Below, piece after piece: positions 53,268 through 62,981 of a stretch of DNA of 64,000 nt (position 1 is its first letter; every line of letters starts with the position of its first letter). A program made the position numbers and the translations under genes. The notes under the pieces are model-generated. The model was not told the DNA's origin and did not search any database. It saw only the letters and a program-made list of their open reading frames with translations. Source of the stretch: JAAYJR01 sp964611525 (GTDB lineage: Bacteria; Bacteroidota; Bacteroidia; Bacteroidales; Prolixibacteraceae); assembly GCA_964611525.1 (NCBI GenBank), contig CAZTAL010000125.1, positions 1 through 64,000 on the forward strand, in the 5' to 3' direction.

Positions 53268-54227
53268 ATGAAGAATATTGTATCACCGCTACCTAAGAAA
53301 GAAATCATTGCAGAACTCATTCCTGAAAAATTATTGAGAAAAACAAATAAAGGCGGTAACGAAATATATGTAGTCACTTACCATGATTCTCCCGCTATAA
53401 TGCATGAAATAGGAAGGTTGCGTGAACTTTCCTTCCGGGATGCCGGTGGGGGAACTGGTAAAGATACTGATATTGATGATTACGACAAAGCAGAGATACC
53501 ATACAAGCAACTAATTGTCTGGGATCCTGAGGCACAGACTATTTTAGGCGGCTACAGGTTCATACGTGGTTCAGAGGCTCTCAACCCCAAAACAAATGAA
53601 ATTAACATGGCCACAGCAGGTTTATTTAATTTTTCCAAAAAATTTGTAGATGAATATTTACCTCATACAATGGAACTGGGACGTTCTTTTGTTCAACCCA
53701 TTTACCAATCGAGTAAAGCGGGAGCCAAAGCACTATTTGCTCTCGATAACTTATGGGACGGACTCGGTGCATTGACTGTCGATCATCCTGAAATAAAATA
53801 TTTCTTTGGCAAGGTAACAATGTATACACATTTTCATAGCGAAGCACGCAACCTTATCCATTACTTTTTCAGAAAATATTTTCTTGACAAAGAAAATCTT
53901 GTTTATCCCAAAAAACCTGTAAAGTTTGAAATGGATGAAGAAAAAATGAGATCAATCTTTAGCGGAAAAAATTATAGCGAAAATTACCGTATACTGGTAC
54001 AATCAGTGAGGGATTACGGAGAAAATATTCCGCCGCTGATAAATGCTTACATGAACCTCTCCCCATCAATGAAAACTTTCGGAACAGCAATAAACGATAA
54101 ATTTGGAAAGGTTCTTGAGACCGGAATTATTGTCACCATAAAAGATATTTATGAGGTAAAACGCGACCGTCACATTGAAAGCTATATACAGGATAAGGAA
54201 AACAATGAATGGGAGTCTTTAAGATAA
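53268..54227 (+). CDS. glsB: N-acyltransferase, probable glycine-lipid synthesis (GlsB-like)
   Basis: A 319-residue GNAT-fold acyl-ACP N-acyltransferase related to ornithine-lipid OlsB and Bacteroides GlsB. Recognisable parts are VVTYHDSPAIMHEIGRLRELSFR, IVWDPEAQTILGGYRFIRG and MELGRSFVQPIYQSSKAG; the LGRSFV..PIYQ core is typical of this family. It is expected to N-acylate glycine, with the PlsC-like neighbour adding the second acyl chain. The ATG at 53268 gives normal length. Confidence 0.78.
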   Translation: MKNIVSPLPKKEIIAELIPEKLLRKTNKGGNEIYVVTYHDSPAIMHEIGRLRELSFRDAGGGTGKDTDIDDYDKAEIPYKQLIVWDPEAQTILGGYRFIRGSEALNPKTNEINMATAGLFNFSKKFVDEYLPHTMELGRSFVQPIYQSSKAGAKALFALDNLWDGLGALTVDHPEIKYFFGKVTMYTHFHSEARNLIHYFFRKYFLDKENLVYPKKPVKFEMDEEKMRSIFSGKNYSENYRILVQSVRDYGENIPPLINAYMNLSPSMKTFGTAINDKFGKVLETGIIVTIKDIYEVKRDRHIESYIQDKENNEWESLR

Positions 54228-54516
54228 AAACGAACCGCCATTGACACCTTAATACTCTCAAAAAGTGTCAAACAATACAGGACCGGACGCAGGAGGACAG
54301 TCAGTTACAATTCCAGCTCATTTAGTGTCTGTTTATAAATTCAATAGTCTGATTTAGAAAGTTCACTGAAACTCTGCAAATGTAAGTTTGCTATTCGTAA
54401 TGACCATTTTGAGGGCGAGCCCCACTGAATAAATAATGAGGCCATGAGGACAAAGCCCTGCTAAATAAATTCGGAGGTTAAAAAATAAGGCAGTCAGAGG
54501 ACTTTACAGACAAACT
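54228..54516. other. Convergent gap after glsB-like gene
   Basis: No gene or clear terminator. The sequence is a little richer in GC than other spacers, with no obvious coding pattern on either strand. Confidence 0.4.
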
Positions 54517-55680
54517 TTATTTAAGTGGTGCAGCATATTGTTTTACATCTTCTCCTGTGATCTTCTTGTCACATAAAATTATCAAACGCTCAATAACATT
54601 CCGAAACTCACGCACATTCCCTGTCCAGTGAATTTTTTGCAACTCTTTAATGGCACTATCGGTGATTGACTTTTCGGACATGCCGTATTCACCGCATATT
54701 TGACTGATAAAATGGTTAGCCAAAAGTGGAATGTCTTCCAGACGTTGATTAAGATCAGGGACATGAATTATTATAACGCTCAGACGATGGTACAAATCCT
54801 CCCTAAAGCGGTTTTCCTCTATTTCTTTGGTAATATTTTTATTCGTAGCTGTAACTACCCTCACATCAACTTTTATATGCTTGTCACCTCCAACCCTCGA
54901 AATAACATTTTCCTGCAAAGCCCTTAGCACTTTCGCCTGGGCAGAAAGACTCATGTCACCTATCTCATCCAGAAAAAGGGTTCCTCCGGTAGCTTGCTCA
55001 AACTTCCCCTTCCTCTGTTTCATGGCTGATGTAAAGGCTCCTTTCTCATGACCGAATAACTCGCTTTCAATCAACTCTGAAGGTATTGCAGCACAATTTA
55101 CTTCCACGAAAGGACCATCAGACCTGCTGCTCATATCGTGTATCCTGCGGGCAACCAATTCCTTCCCTGTTCCGTTCGAACCTGTTATTAATACACGGGC
55201 ATCTGTCGGTGCAACCCTGTCGGCCATCCCGATAACATCCTTAATAGCCTTTGACTCTCCTACAATTTCATACTTCTTGCTGACCTTCTTTTTTAATATC
55301 TTCGTTTCATTAACAAGGGTCGACTTATCCATTGCATTTTTTATAGTAATAAGCAAACGGTTAAGATCGAGGGGTTTTTCTATAAAATCATAAGCTCCTT
55401 TCTTTATCGACTCAACTGCCGTATCTATATTACCATGTCCCGATATCATAACAACAGGGGCATCGGGTGAATGTTCCTCCAGCTTTTCCAAAACCTCAAT
55501 ACCATCCATGCCAGGCATTTTAATATCACACAGAATTATATCGTACTCGGTATTTTTAACTTTTTCCAGAGCCTTTGGACCATCCTCGGCTAGGTCGACT
55601 TCATATTTCTCATATTCCAAAATATCCTTCAAGGTATTTCTTATACTCCGTTCGTCATCTATTACAAGTATTTTTGACAT
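54517..55680 (-). CDS. Sigma-54-type response regulator without DNA-binding domain
   Basis: A 387-residue NtrC-family protein. The receiver domain (residues 1-120) has acidic residues VIDDE, phospho-acceptor Asp52 in LCDIKMPGMDG and the Lys in EKPLDL. The AAA+ domain (about 138-370) has Walker A GSNGTGKE at 167-174, the sigma-54 contact loop GAFTSA at 214-219 in place of GAFTGA, Walker B GGTLFLDEIGDM, and WTGNVREFRNVIERL near the end. It stops at about residue 387 with no Fis-type HTH. No histidine kinase gene is adjacent. Confidence 0.9.
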   Translation of the reverse strand: MSKILVIDDERSIRNTLKDILEYEKYEVDLAEDGPKALEKVKNTEYDIILCDIKMPGMDGIEVLEKLEEHSPDAPVVMISGHGNIDTAVESIKKGAYDFIEKPLDLNRLLITIKNAMDKSTLVNETKILKKKVSKKYEIVGESKAIKDVIGMADRVAPTDARVLITGSNGTGKELVARRIHDMSSRSDGPFVEVNCAAIPSELIESELFGHEKGAFTSAMKQRKGKFEQATGGTLFLDEIGDMSLSAQAKVLRALQENVISRVGGDKHIKVDVRVVTATNKNITKEIEENRFREDLYHRLSVIIIHVPDLNQRLEDIPLLANHFISQICGEYGMSEKSITDSAIKELQKIHWTGNVREFRNVIERLIILCDKKITGEDVKQYAAPLK

Positions 55681-55721
55681 AATTTTTCCTTATTTCTGTT
55701 CGTTACAAAAATAATAACAAT

Positions 55722-58274
55722 TCAGAACTTCCATGTCAGTCTTGCACCAAACATCGCCGGCGGACCTGGCACAAAGGTAGGCAGCCCCAGTAATCCACCG
55801 TAATGACCGGCACTGACAATGTAATTCTGTTCCAACAAGTTAGTTCCATATATACTCAAAATAACATTTGGCTTAGCCAGTTCCAGTCCCGTATTAATAT
55901 TCAAAATTCCATAGACAAACTGCTCCAGTCCGGCTACATTGGCTTCAGTAAACCAGAAATGTGATTTCCATGAATACCAGGGAACCAGGAAAAACCGTAT
56001 AGCAGGCAATATATTAACACTCAAACTACCACCGACCGTAAAGCTATGTTCAGGTGCCAGTGCAAAATTATTCCCCGCATAGATATAATCCAGACCATTC
56101 ACATCAGTCGAATCGAAAGAAGATACCATCCATGCATAGTTACCAAACAAGTCCACTCCCTTAGCCAAAGCCACCCTTAGTCCCGCATCCGCACCATAAG
56201 AAACAGCCTTCCCGTTGGAGCCGATCAATCCCTCATCGGGATCCATCTTCCACAGTATAGTCTGTACGTTCTTATGCTGCCTGTAATAACCATTGGCTTC
56301 AATATAAATTCTCCTGAAAAATGAAAATTTAGCTCCGCCCTCAAGATTATTAACTTTCTCCGGATCAGACACACGGGAAAATCCTGTCATGGAAAACTGC
56401 AAAACCTCCGGCCTCCTGCCCCGGGAAGCCTGAAAATAAAAATTTGCATTTTCATTAAACCTATATGTAAAACCAGCCCTCCCGGTAAATGACAAACTAT
56501 TATTAATAGTGTGAGTTCCGAAAGGACTGTAAAAAAGATTTGGGGAAGTCCCTAAAAGCCCTCCAAGTGCGGATTGCCGGCCGTCAACAAAAACTGATTC
56601 GCCTGTTAATTTGAAATGGTCATAAACGACGCGGGCACCCCCTGTAAAAAATATTTTTTTGGTAAGCCGATGGGTAAAATCAATAAAAGCTTGTGCCGAC
56701 CACCCGGATTTTTTTCTGAACAACTCTTCGCTATGGGTACCCGACATGTCAGTGCCTGTAAAAGGATCCGGATTCAGTGGCTGTGGAAATACGGATAAAG
56801 AACTTTCTCGGGGAAGTATAAAGTTACCCGGAAATAATAAAATATCAACAACCGACTGGTCATTTGATAAGAGTCCCTGTGTCCCGCCGAGACATCCATA
56901 ACTGTAATCTATACCTATAGAACCGTTGGTACGGCTTATCCTCGAAAAATTATACCTTATCTCCTGAAAGAAAAGCTTAGCATTTGCATTCTTATCCATA
57001 TACAGACCGGGTAATTCCGTTCCGTCCGCATCCCATGCTGAAGAGGCATCTGTTTTCCGGTATGAGCTTATAAAAGTCCAGTAATCATTTTCACTCCTGA
57101 AAAGTCTGTAATTTAAAGTTACATCCATCAATTTCATTTCATATCCTGAAAGCTCACCTGTGTTGATAATTGAAGAGTAACTGAATAAACTATTATCCTC
57201 CTCTTCAGATGGATACCATTTGTTCATAAAGGCTTTACCTGGTTCATCAAATTTCTGATAATTAACTTGCAGATTAACCTGATGATTATATGCGGGCAGC
57301 AAACTGACCGACAGTCTTCCGCCGTGGGAGTTCTTACCATTGAAATTTACACCCGCATTATTTGTCACATAACCATTACGCTTGTGATAAAAACCGGCAG
57401 TCCTTATATACAGAATATCTTCAGCAACAGGAAGATCAACAGCTCCCTGTAATTCCTTATTTCCAAAATTTCCCCCACCTGAAGTTAAATATCCGCCTAA
57501 ATTTTTACCCGGTTTTTTACTTATAAAATGAACAGCACCGTTATATGCATTTCTTCCGGAAAGCGAATTCTGGGAACCTTTAAGCACTTCCACATGCTCA
57601 ATATCAAAAAGTTCTCCCGAATATCCGTGTCCCGGCACCAGTGGAACCCGATCAAATAATACCGCAACTTGGGGTGCAAAGCACGGAAACCCAAAATTTC
57701 CTGTTGAACCCCGAATATTGAAAGCTGAATTACCGGCACCATTGTATTCATAATAAAGACCCGGTATTAAATCCGCCAGTCCTTCAAAATCAATTACACC
57801 CGCCTGTTCTGCAAATAAATCCGAAACTAAAGAAAGAGACATCGGAACATCAGGTATATGCTGTTCCCTTTTCTGGGCAATAGCTGTCAATGGCTCCATG
57901 TGAATATCATCCTGATCGAGAGCTATATAATGAGTATTCTGTCCAGCCTGCACATAATAATCAAAATATTTAGTACGGTAACCAATATATGAAATTTTAA
58001 TACGAAGTCGCCCAGGAGGCAAATTTTTAAGAAGAAACCAGCCTTCTGCATTTGTATGAACTCTCCGTTTTAAATCTTCTACCTCCACACAGGCCCCTGC
58101 CAAAGATTTCCTGTTAATATCCCTTACCCTTCCATGAAAAACGCCACCCGGGAGAATTTTATTGACTTGCTCAACTTTCCGGTACTTACGTTTTACTTTA
58201 TCTCGTTTTTTTGGCTGGCCTGAGGATCCTAAAACGATTAGCAACAGCATAAATAAAATAAAAATGTGCCTCAT
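55722..58274 (-). CDS. TonB-dependent outer-membrane receptor
   Basis: An 850-residue outer-membrane protein with a signal peptide (FILFMLLLIVLGSSGQ). A carboxypeptidase-D-like regulatory domain (about residues 48-118: FHGRVRDINRKSLAGACVEV..GYRTKYF) follows, then a plug domain (SLVSDLFAEQAGV, GNSAFNIRGSTGNFG) and a beta barrel ending in an aromatic FGARLTWKF. It probably imports a siderophore or another large ligand. The lack of a SusD partner argues against a glycan-uptake locus. Confidence 0.92.
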   Translation of the reverse strand: MRHIFILFMLLLIVLGSSGQPKKRDKVKRKYRKVEQVNKILPGGVFHGRVRDINRKSLAGACVEVEDLKRRVHTNAEGWFLLKNLPPGRLRIKISYIGYRTKYFDYYVQAGQNTHYIALDQDDIHMEPLTAIAQKREQHIPDVPMSLSLVSDLFAEQAGVIDFEGLADLIPGLYYEYNGAGNSAFNIRGSTGNFGFPCFAPQVAVLFDRVPLVPGHGYSGELFDIEHVEVLKGSQNSLSGRNAYNGAVHFISKKPGKNLGGYLTSGGGNFGNKELQGAVDLPVAEDILYIRTAGFYHKRNGYVTNNAGVNFNGKNSHGGRLSVSLLPAYNHQVNLQVNYQKFDEPGKAFMNKWYPSEEEDNSLFSYSSIINTGELSGYEMKLMDVTLNYRLFRSENDYWTFISSYRKTDASSAWDADGTELPGLYMDKNANAKLFFQEIRYNFSRISRTNGSIGIDYSYGCLGGTQGLLSNDQSVVDILLFPGNFILPRESSLSVFPQPLNPDPFTGTDMSGTHSEELFRKKSGWSAQAFIDFTHRLTKKIFFTGGARVVYDHFKLTGESVFVDGRQSALGGLLGTSPNLFYSPFGTHTINNSLSFTGRAGFTYRFNENANFYFQASRGRRPEVLQFSMTGFSRVSDPEKVNNLEGGAKFSFFRRIYIEANGYYRQHKNVQTILWKMDPDEGLIGSNGKAVSYGADAGLRVALAKGVDLFGNYAWMVSSFDSTDVNGLDYIYAGNNFALAPEHSFTVGGSLSVNILPAIRFFLVPWYSWKSHFWFTEANVAGLEQFVYGILNINTGLELAKPNVILSIYGTNLLEQNYIVSAGHYGGLLGLPTFVPGPPAMFGARLTWKF

Positions 58275-58333
58275 GTATTTATCTTCTTTTGCTGTTTAAA
58301 ACGAAAAAAAAGATAAAATAATGTGTAAAGCTG

Positions 58334-58459
58334 TCAACCTTTTACGGAATAAACCGGAAGCTTAAGCCAGATGGAAAATTCATCAGGATAGTCAAGTGCT
58401 TCTTCCTTATTATAGCATCTCTTAATAGCAAAATCAAGTTTTAAGGCTTTATTTTCAAA
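58334..58459 (-). pseudogene. Possible gene remnant after gdhA
   Basis: Directly after the gdhA stop TAG (58460-58462) the same frame stays open for 41 codons (FENKALKLDFAIKRC and EEALDYPDEFSIWLKLPV) before TGA at 58334. It has no start codon and normal-looking composition. GdhA itself already has normal length, so this looks like the 3' end of a lost gene or chance. Confidence 0.3.
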
Positions 58460-59815
58460 CTATACTAATCCTTGTGATATCATAGCATCAGCCACCTTTA
58501 CAAATCCACCGATATTTGCTCCTTTCACATAATTGATAAAGCCATCCTTCTCCTTACCGTGTTTTACACACATTTCATGGATATTACGCATAATATCCCT
58601 TAATTTATTGTCAACTTCTTCGCGTGTCCATGAAAGCATCATACTATTCTGGCTCATCTCAAGTCCTGACACTGCCACTCCACCGGCATTGGCTGCTTTA
58701 CCCGGAGCATAAAGTATCTTTGCATCAAGAAAATGATGTTCCGCTTCATAAGTAGATGGCATATTAGCTCCTTCCGCAACAATAAAGCATCCGTTTTTCA
58801 GCAGGTTTTTTGCATCATCACTGCTTATCTCATTTTGTGTAGCACAGGGTAATGCCACATCACATTTAATATTCCATGGCTTTTTATTTACATAATAAGC
58901 AACACCATATTTATCTGCATATTCATATATTCTTCCGCGATATACATTTTTAAGCAACTTAATGTATTCCAGTTTTTCTTCGTCAATGCCATCCTCATCA
59001 TATATAGTACCATTGGAATCTGAAAGGCTTACCGGCTTGCCGCCGAGCTGAAGAACCTTTTCGACCGCAAACTGTGCTACATTACCTGATCCTGAAATGG
59101 TCACTGTTTTACCTTTAATACTGTCGCCTCTGGTATTCAACATTTCTTCAGCAAAATATACTGCACCATAGCCGGTAGCTTCGGGTCTTATAAGAGAACC
59201 TCCCCAATTGACCCCTTTTCCTGTAAACGCTCCTGTAAATTCATTCCTGATCCTTTTATACTGCCCGAACATATATCCGATCTCACGTCCTCCTACCCCG
59301 ATATCTCCTGCCGGCACGTCAGTATAAGGACCAATATGACGTGACAGCTCCGTAGCAAAGCTCTGACAAAAATTCATTACTTCATTATCGGATTTTTTCT
59401 TCGGATCAAAATCAGCTCCGCCTTTACCTCCGCCTAAAGGAAGTGAAGTAAGGCTATTTTTAAGCACCTGTTCGAAAGCTAAAAATTTATAAATACTCAG
59501 ATTAACCCTCGGATGGAAACGGAGTCCGCCTTTATACGGACCGATAGCACTGTTCATTTCTATCCTGTATCCCCTGTTGATATGAATTATACCTTTGTCA
59601 TCATGCCATGGCACCCGGAACATAATAACCCTTTCCGGCTCTACCATCCTTTCAAGTATCTTAAACTTAATATACCTTGGATTTTTGATCAAAAACTCTG
59701 ACAAAGATTCAACTACCTCAAGAACTGCCTGGTGAAATTCTACTTCTCCCGGATTTTTGGCTTTTATATAAGCCATGAATTCATCCGTAAATTGTTTTGG
59801 ATCTTTTAAATTCAT
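58460..59815 (-). CDS. gdhA: NADP-type glutamate dehydrogenase
   Basis: A 451-residue hexameric glutamate dehydrogenase of the bacterial NADP(H) type (about 450 residues). The substrate region is YKGGLRFHP, the catalytic Lys is in LPLGGGKGGADFDPK near residue 128, then VPAGDIGVGGREIGYMFGQYKR, the dinucleotide-binding VTISGSGNVAQFAVEK, and PGKAANAGGVAVSGLEMSQN. It assimilates ammonia into glutamate. It is a single gene with its own promoter in the AT-rich spacer upstream. Confidence 0.96.
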   Translation of the reverse strand: MNLKDPKQFTDEFMAYIKAKNPGEVEFHQAVLEVVESLSEFLIKNPRYIKFKILERMVEPERVIMFRVPWHDDKGIIHINRGYRIEMNSAIGPYKGGLRFHPRVNLSIYKFLAFEQVLKNSLTSLPLGGGKGGADFDPKKKSDNEVMNFCQSFATELSRHIGPYTDVPAGDIGVGGREIGYMFGQYKRIRNEFTGAFTGKGVNWGGSLIRPEATGYGAVYFAEEMLNTRGDSIKGKTVTISGSGNVAQFAVEKVLQLGGKPVSLSDSNGTIYDEDGIDEEKLEYIKLLKNVYRGRIYEYADKYGVAYYVNKKPWNIKCDVALPCATQNEISSDDAKNLLKNGCFIVAEGANMPSTYEAEHHFLDAKILYAPGKAANAGGVAVSGLEMSQNSMMLSWTREEVDNKLRDIMRNIHEMCVKHGKEKDGFINYVKGANIGGFVKVADAMISQGLV

Positions 59816-60327
59816 AGATGTTACTGTTTTTTGAAATTCAAATCAATTTATTTCTTTTTATTATAAAGTCCAATAATGAAAGTATTCTTTATCACCGAAT
59901 TCCAATAATATTTTACCACATAGTAATTAAAAAATTATTGATAAGATCATGACTATCTAACATTTTTTTTGCTTTGAATATTCAGACATTAGCGATCTGC
60001 TATATAACACTTTCACTAATAAGTTCATTTACGGCTAATAAAATCTTTTCTGTTATAATAATAAAAAGATATTGTATCGCATAATTGCGGACTATTTGCT
60101 ATTAAATTATTTATTTTTTTACTTTTCGTAAAAAGTTTAACATTTTATCCGAACAAATGTAAAATTATTTTCGAATCACTCCTCATCAAACTACACACAT
60201 AATAAAAATAATTACATTTTATTAATTTTCAGGAAACATAATAACCTGTTATAAATTAATAAAGCTACATTAAACAAAATCTTTATCTTTGCCGCTTAAT
60301 ACCAAAATCTTTTATTATCTCAGGAAA
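59816..60327. other. 512-bp divergent spacer, gdhA / leuS
   Basis: Very AT-rich, no gene on either strand. It must contain the gdhA and leuS promoters. The leuS -7 box candidate is listed separately. Confidence 0.45.
60284..60291 (+). promoter_or_regulatory. Candidate -7 box of the leuS promoter
   Basis: TATCTTTG is a perfect TAnnTTTG Bacteroidota -7 element, placed 36 bases before the leuS ATG. No good TTTG -33 element is visible at the right distance, so confidence is moderate. Confidence 0.4.
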
Positions 60328-62979
60328 ATGGAATATAATTTTACGGAAATAGAAAAAAAATGGCAAAAATACTGGGAAGAAAACAATACTTTTAAAACTT
60401 TCAATAATTATTCTAAACCAAAATATTACATTCTTGACATGTTCCCTTATCCCTCGGCAGCAGGCTTGCATGTAGGACATCCGGAAGGTTATACGGCAAC
60501 AGATATTGTCAGCCGATACAAGCGGATGAAAGGATTTAATGTCCTTCACCCCATGGGATATGATGCATTCGGACTACCGGCCGAACAATATGCAATGCAG
60601 ACGGGTACTCATCCGGCAATAATCACAAATAAAAACTGCGACAATTTTCGCAGGCAAATCAAGTCTATCGGACTAAGCTATGACTGGGACAGGGAGATCA
60701 ATACCACAGACCCTGATTATTATAAATGGACACAGTGGATTTTCAAGCAACTTTATAATACATGGTTTGATGAAGAACAGCAAAAGGGCCGTCCTATAGA
60801 TGAACTTACTATTCCCGAAAAAATAAAATCGCGCGGTGTAAAAGCTGTAAAAAAATATATCTCAGAAAAAAGACTTGCTTATTATGATAATGCACAGGTC
60901 TGGTGGTGTGAAACTTGCAAAACGGTATGCGCTAATGAAGAGGTGCTGACCGACGGCACTCATGAAAAGTGTGGTAATGTTGTCATACGCAAAAATTTGA
61001 AGCAATGGTTACTCCGGATTCCTCATTATGCAGAAAAATTATTAAAGGGACTGGATAAACTCGACTGGCCAGAGGGAGTAAAAGATATGCAAAGAAACTG
61101 GATAGGTAAATCCACAGGCGCTGAAGTTGATTTTCAAATAGACGGACTCAAAAACAAGCTCCGTGTCTATACCACCCGTCCCGATACTCTCTTTGGCGCC
61201 ACGTATATGGTAATTGCCCCTGAACATGAACTGGCGGATGAGATCACTATTCCTGAAAAGAAAGAGGAGGTTAAAAAATATATAAAAGCTGCCGCATTAA
61301 AATCAGACCTGGATCGTACAGACCTTGCAAGGGAAAAAACAGGAGTTTTTACCGGACGATATGCCTTCAATCCCGTTAACCTGGAGAAAATTCCAATCTG
61401 GGTAGCTGATTATGTTTTAACAGGATATGGAACAGGGGCTATTATGGCCGTACCTGCACATGATACCCGTGACTTTGAATTTGCAAAAGAGTTTGATATT
61501 CCAATAGTCTGCATTCTCGATCCTGTCGATGAAGATGAACGTGAGGCAATCCTGAAAGGGGATCAGTGCTGGACAGAAGATGGTGTATATATAAACTCTT
61601 CTAATACTGAAACCGCACTTGATATAAACGGATTAAACAAGGATGCAGGTATAAGGGATACAATTAAATGGCTTGAAACCACGGGAAAAGGTAAAGCAAC
61701 TGTTAACTATAAAATACGCGACTGGCTCTTTAGCCGGCAAAGATACTGGGGAGAGCCTTTCCCTGTAATACATTGGGAAGACGGAGAGATATCACTGCTG
61801 GATGACGAAAAATTGCCTCTGTTATTGCCAGAACTGGAAAAATATACCCCGGAAGAATCGGGAGAATCTCCACTTGCCAATGCCAGGGAATGGCTAAAAG
61901 TAACCGACAGTAACGGACGTAAGGGTCGCCGGGAAACCAATACTATGCCTCAATGGGCAGGATCCTGCTGGTATTACCTGCGATATATTGATCCACATAA
62001 TAACAAACAAATATTCAATTCTGATGCAGAAAAATACTGGATGCCGGTTGACCTGTATATAGGAGGAGCAGAACATGCAGTACTACATTTGCTTTACTCG
62101 AGATTCTGGCATAAAGTATTATTCGATCTGGAAATAGTTACAACAGATGAACCATTTCAGAAACTGTTTAATCAGGGAATGATTTTGGCTTATGCTTATG
62201 AGACAGATGCCGGTGCCAAAATTGCCTCCGATTTAGTTGAAGAGCGTGATGGCAAATTTTTTCATAAAAAAACGGGTGAAGAGCTAAAGCAGATTGTGGC
62301 AAAGATGTCAAAATCATTGAAAAACGTTGTTAATCCCGATGATGTCATTGAACGTTACGGCGCCGATTCATTAAGACTCTATGAAATGTTCATGGGACCC
62401 CTTGATGAAAGAAAACCCTGGTCTGAAACAGGTGTAAAGGGGGTATTCAACTTTCTCAGCAGGGTTTTCCGTTTTTTCTCGGACACAAAGAATATTACCA
62501 TAGAAGTTGAAGACAAAGAGATAACTAAACTTTTGCACCAGACTATTCAAAAGGTTAGTAACGATATTGAAAACCTGAAATTCAACACAGCAATATCAGC
62601 CCTTATGGTATTTAATAACCTCTCACTCAAAAAGGGTAATGTATCTCAGGATACAGCTAATACTTTCGTTAAGATATTATATCCTTTTGCACCCCACTTG
62701 TCAGAGGAATTATGGGCTATCTATGGCCATAAGGAGTCATTGACTTACGAACCATGGCCTCAAGTGGATGAAAGTTTTCTGAAAGAGGACAGCTTTGAAT
62801 ATCCCGTTTCATTCAACGGAAAACTAAGATTCAAAATAGAACTGCCGCTGGATATGCCAAAAGAAAAAATTGAAAAAACTATCCTGACAGATCAGCGGTC
62901 TCAAAAGTGGCTCGCGGGCAAGACTGTAAAAAAATTTGTTTTTGTCCCTAAAAAGATTATTAATGTTGCAGTAGGGTAA
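60328..62979 (+). CDS. leuS: Leucyl-tRNA synthetase
   Basis: An 883-residue class I aminoacyl-tRNA synthetase that charges tRNA-Leu. The HIGH motif is GLHVGHPEGYT near residue 45, with HPMGYDAFGLPAEQYA following. The CP1 editing domain covers about residues 225-430 (TTRPDTLFGATYMVIAPEH and TGAIMAVPAHDTRD), and the KMSKS motif is KMSKSLKNV near residue 660. The anticodon-binding helical end completes it. The ATG at 60328 (MEYNFTEIEKKWQ) is the family start; an upstream TTG at 60289 would overlap the promoter box. Confidence 0.97.
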   Translation: MEYNFTEIEKKWQKYWEENNTFKTFNNYSKPKYYILDMFPYPSAAGLHVGHPEGYTATDIVSRYKRMKGFNVLHPMGYDAFGLPAEQYAMQTGTHPAIITNKNCDNFRRQIKSIGLSYDWDREINTTDPDYYKWTQWIFKQLYNTWFDEEQQKGRPIDELTIPEKIKSRGVKAVKKYISEKRLAYYDNAQVWWCETCKTVCANEEVLTDGTHEKCGNVVIRKNLKQWLLRIPHYAEKLLKGLDKLDWPEGVKDMQRNWIGKSTGAEVDFQIDGLKNKLRVYTTRPDTLFGATYMVIAPEHELADEITIPEKKEEVKKYIKAAALKSDLDRTDLAREKTGVFTGRYAFNPVNLEKIPIWVADYVLTGYGTGAIMAVPAHDTRDFEFAKEFDIPIVCILDPVDEDEREAILKGDQCWTEDGVYINSSNTETALDINGLNKDAGIRDTIKWLETTGKGKATVNYKIRDWLFSRQRYWGEPFPVIHWEDGEISLLDDEKLPLLLPELEKYTPEESGESPLANAREWLKVTDSNGRKGRRETNTMPQWAGSCWYYLRYIDPHNNKQIFNSDAEKYWMPVDLYIGGAEHAVLHLLYSRFWHKVLFDLEIVTTDEPFQKLFNQGMILAYAYETDAGAKIASDLVEERDGKFFHKKTGEELKQIVAKMSKSLKNVVNPDDVIERYGADSLRLYEMFMGPLDERKPWSETGVKGVFNFLSRVFRFFSDTKNITIEVEDKEITKLLHQTIQKVSNDIENLKFNTAISALMVFNNLSLKKGNVSQDTANTFVKILYPFAPHLSEELWAIYGHKESLTYEPWPQVDESFLKEDSFEYPVSFNGKLRFKIELPLDMPKEKIEKTILTDQRSQKWLAGKTVKKFVFVPKKIINVAVG

Positions 62980-62981
62980 TA

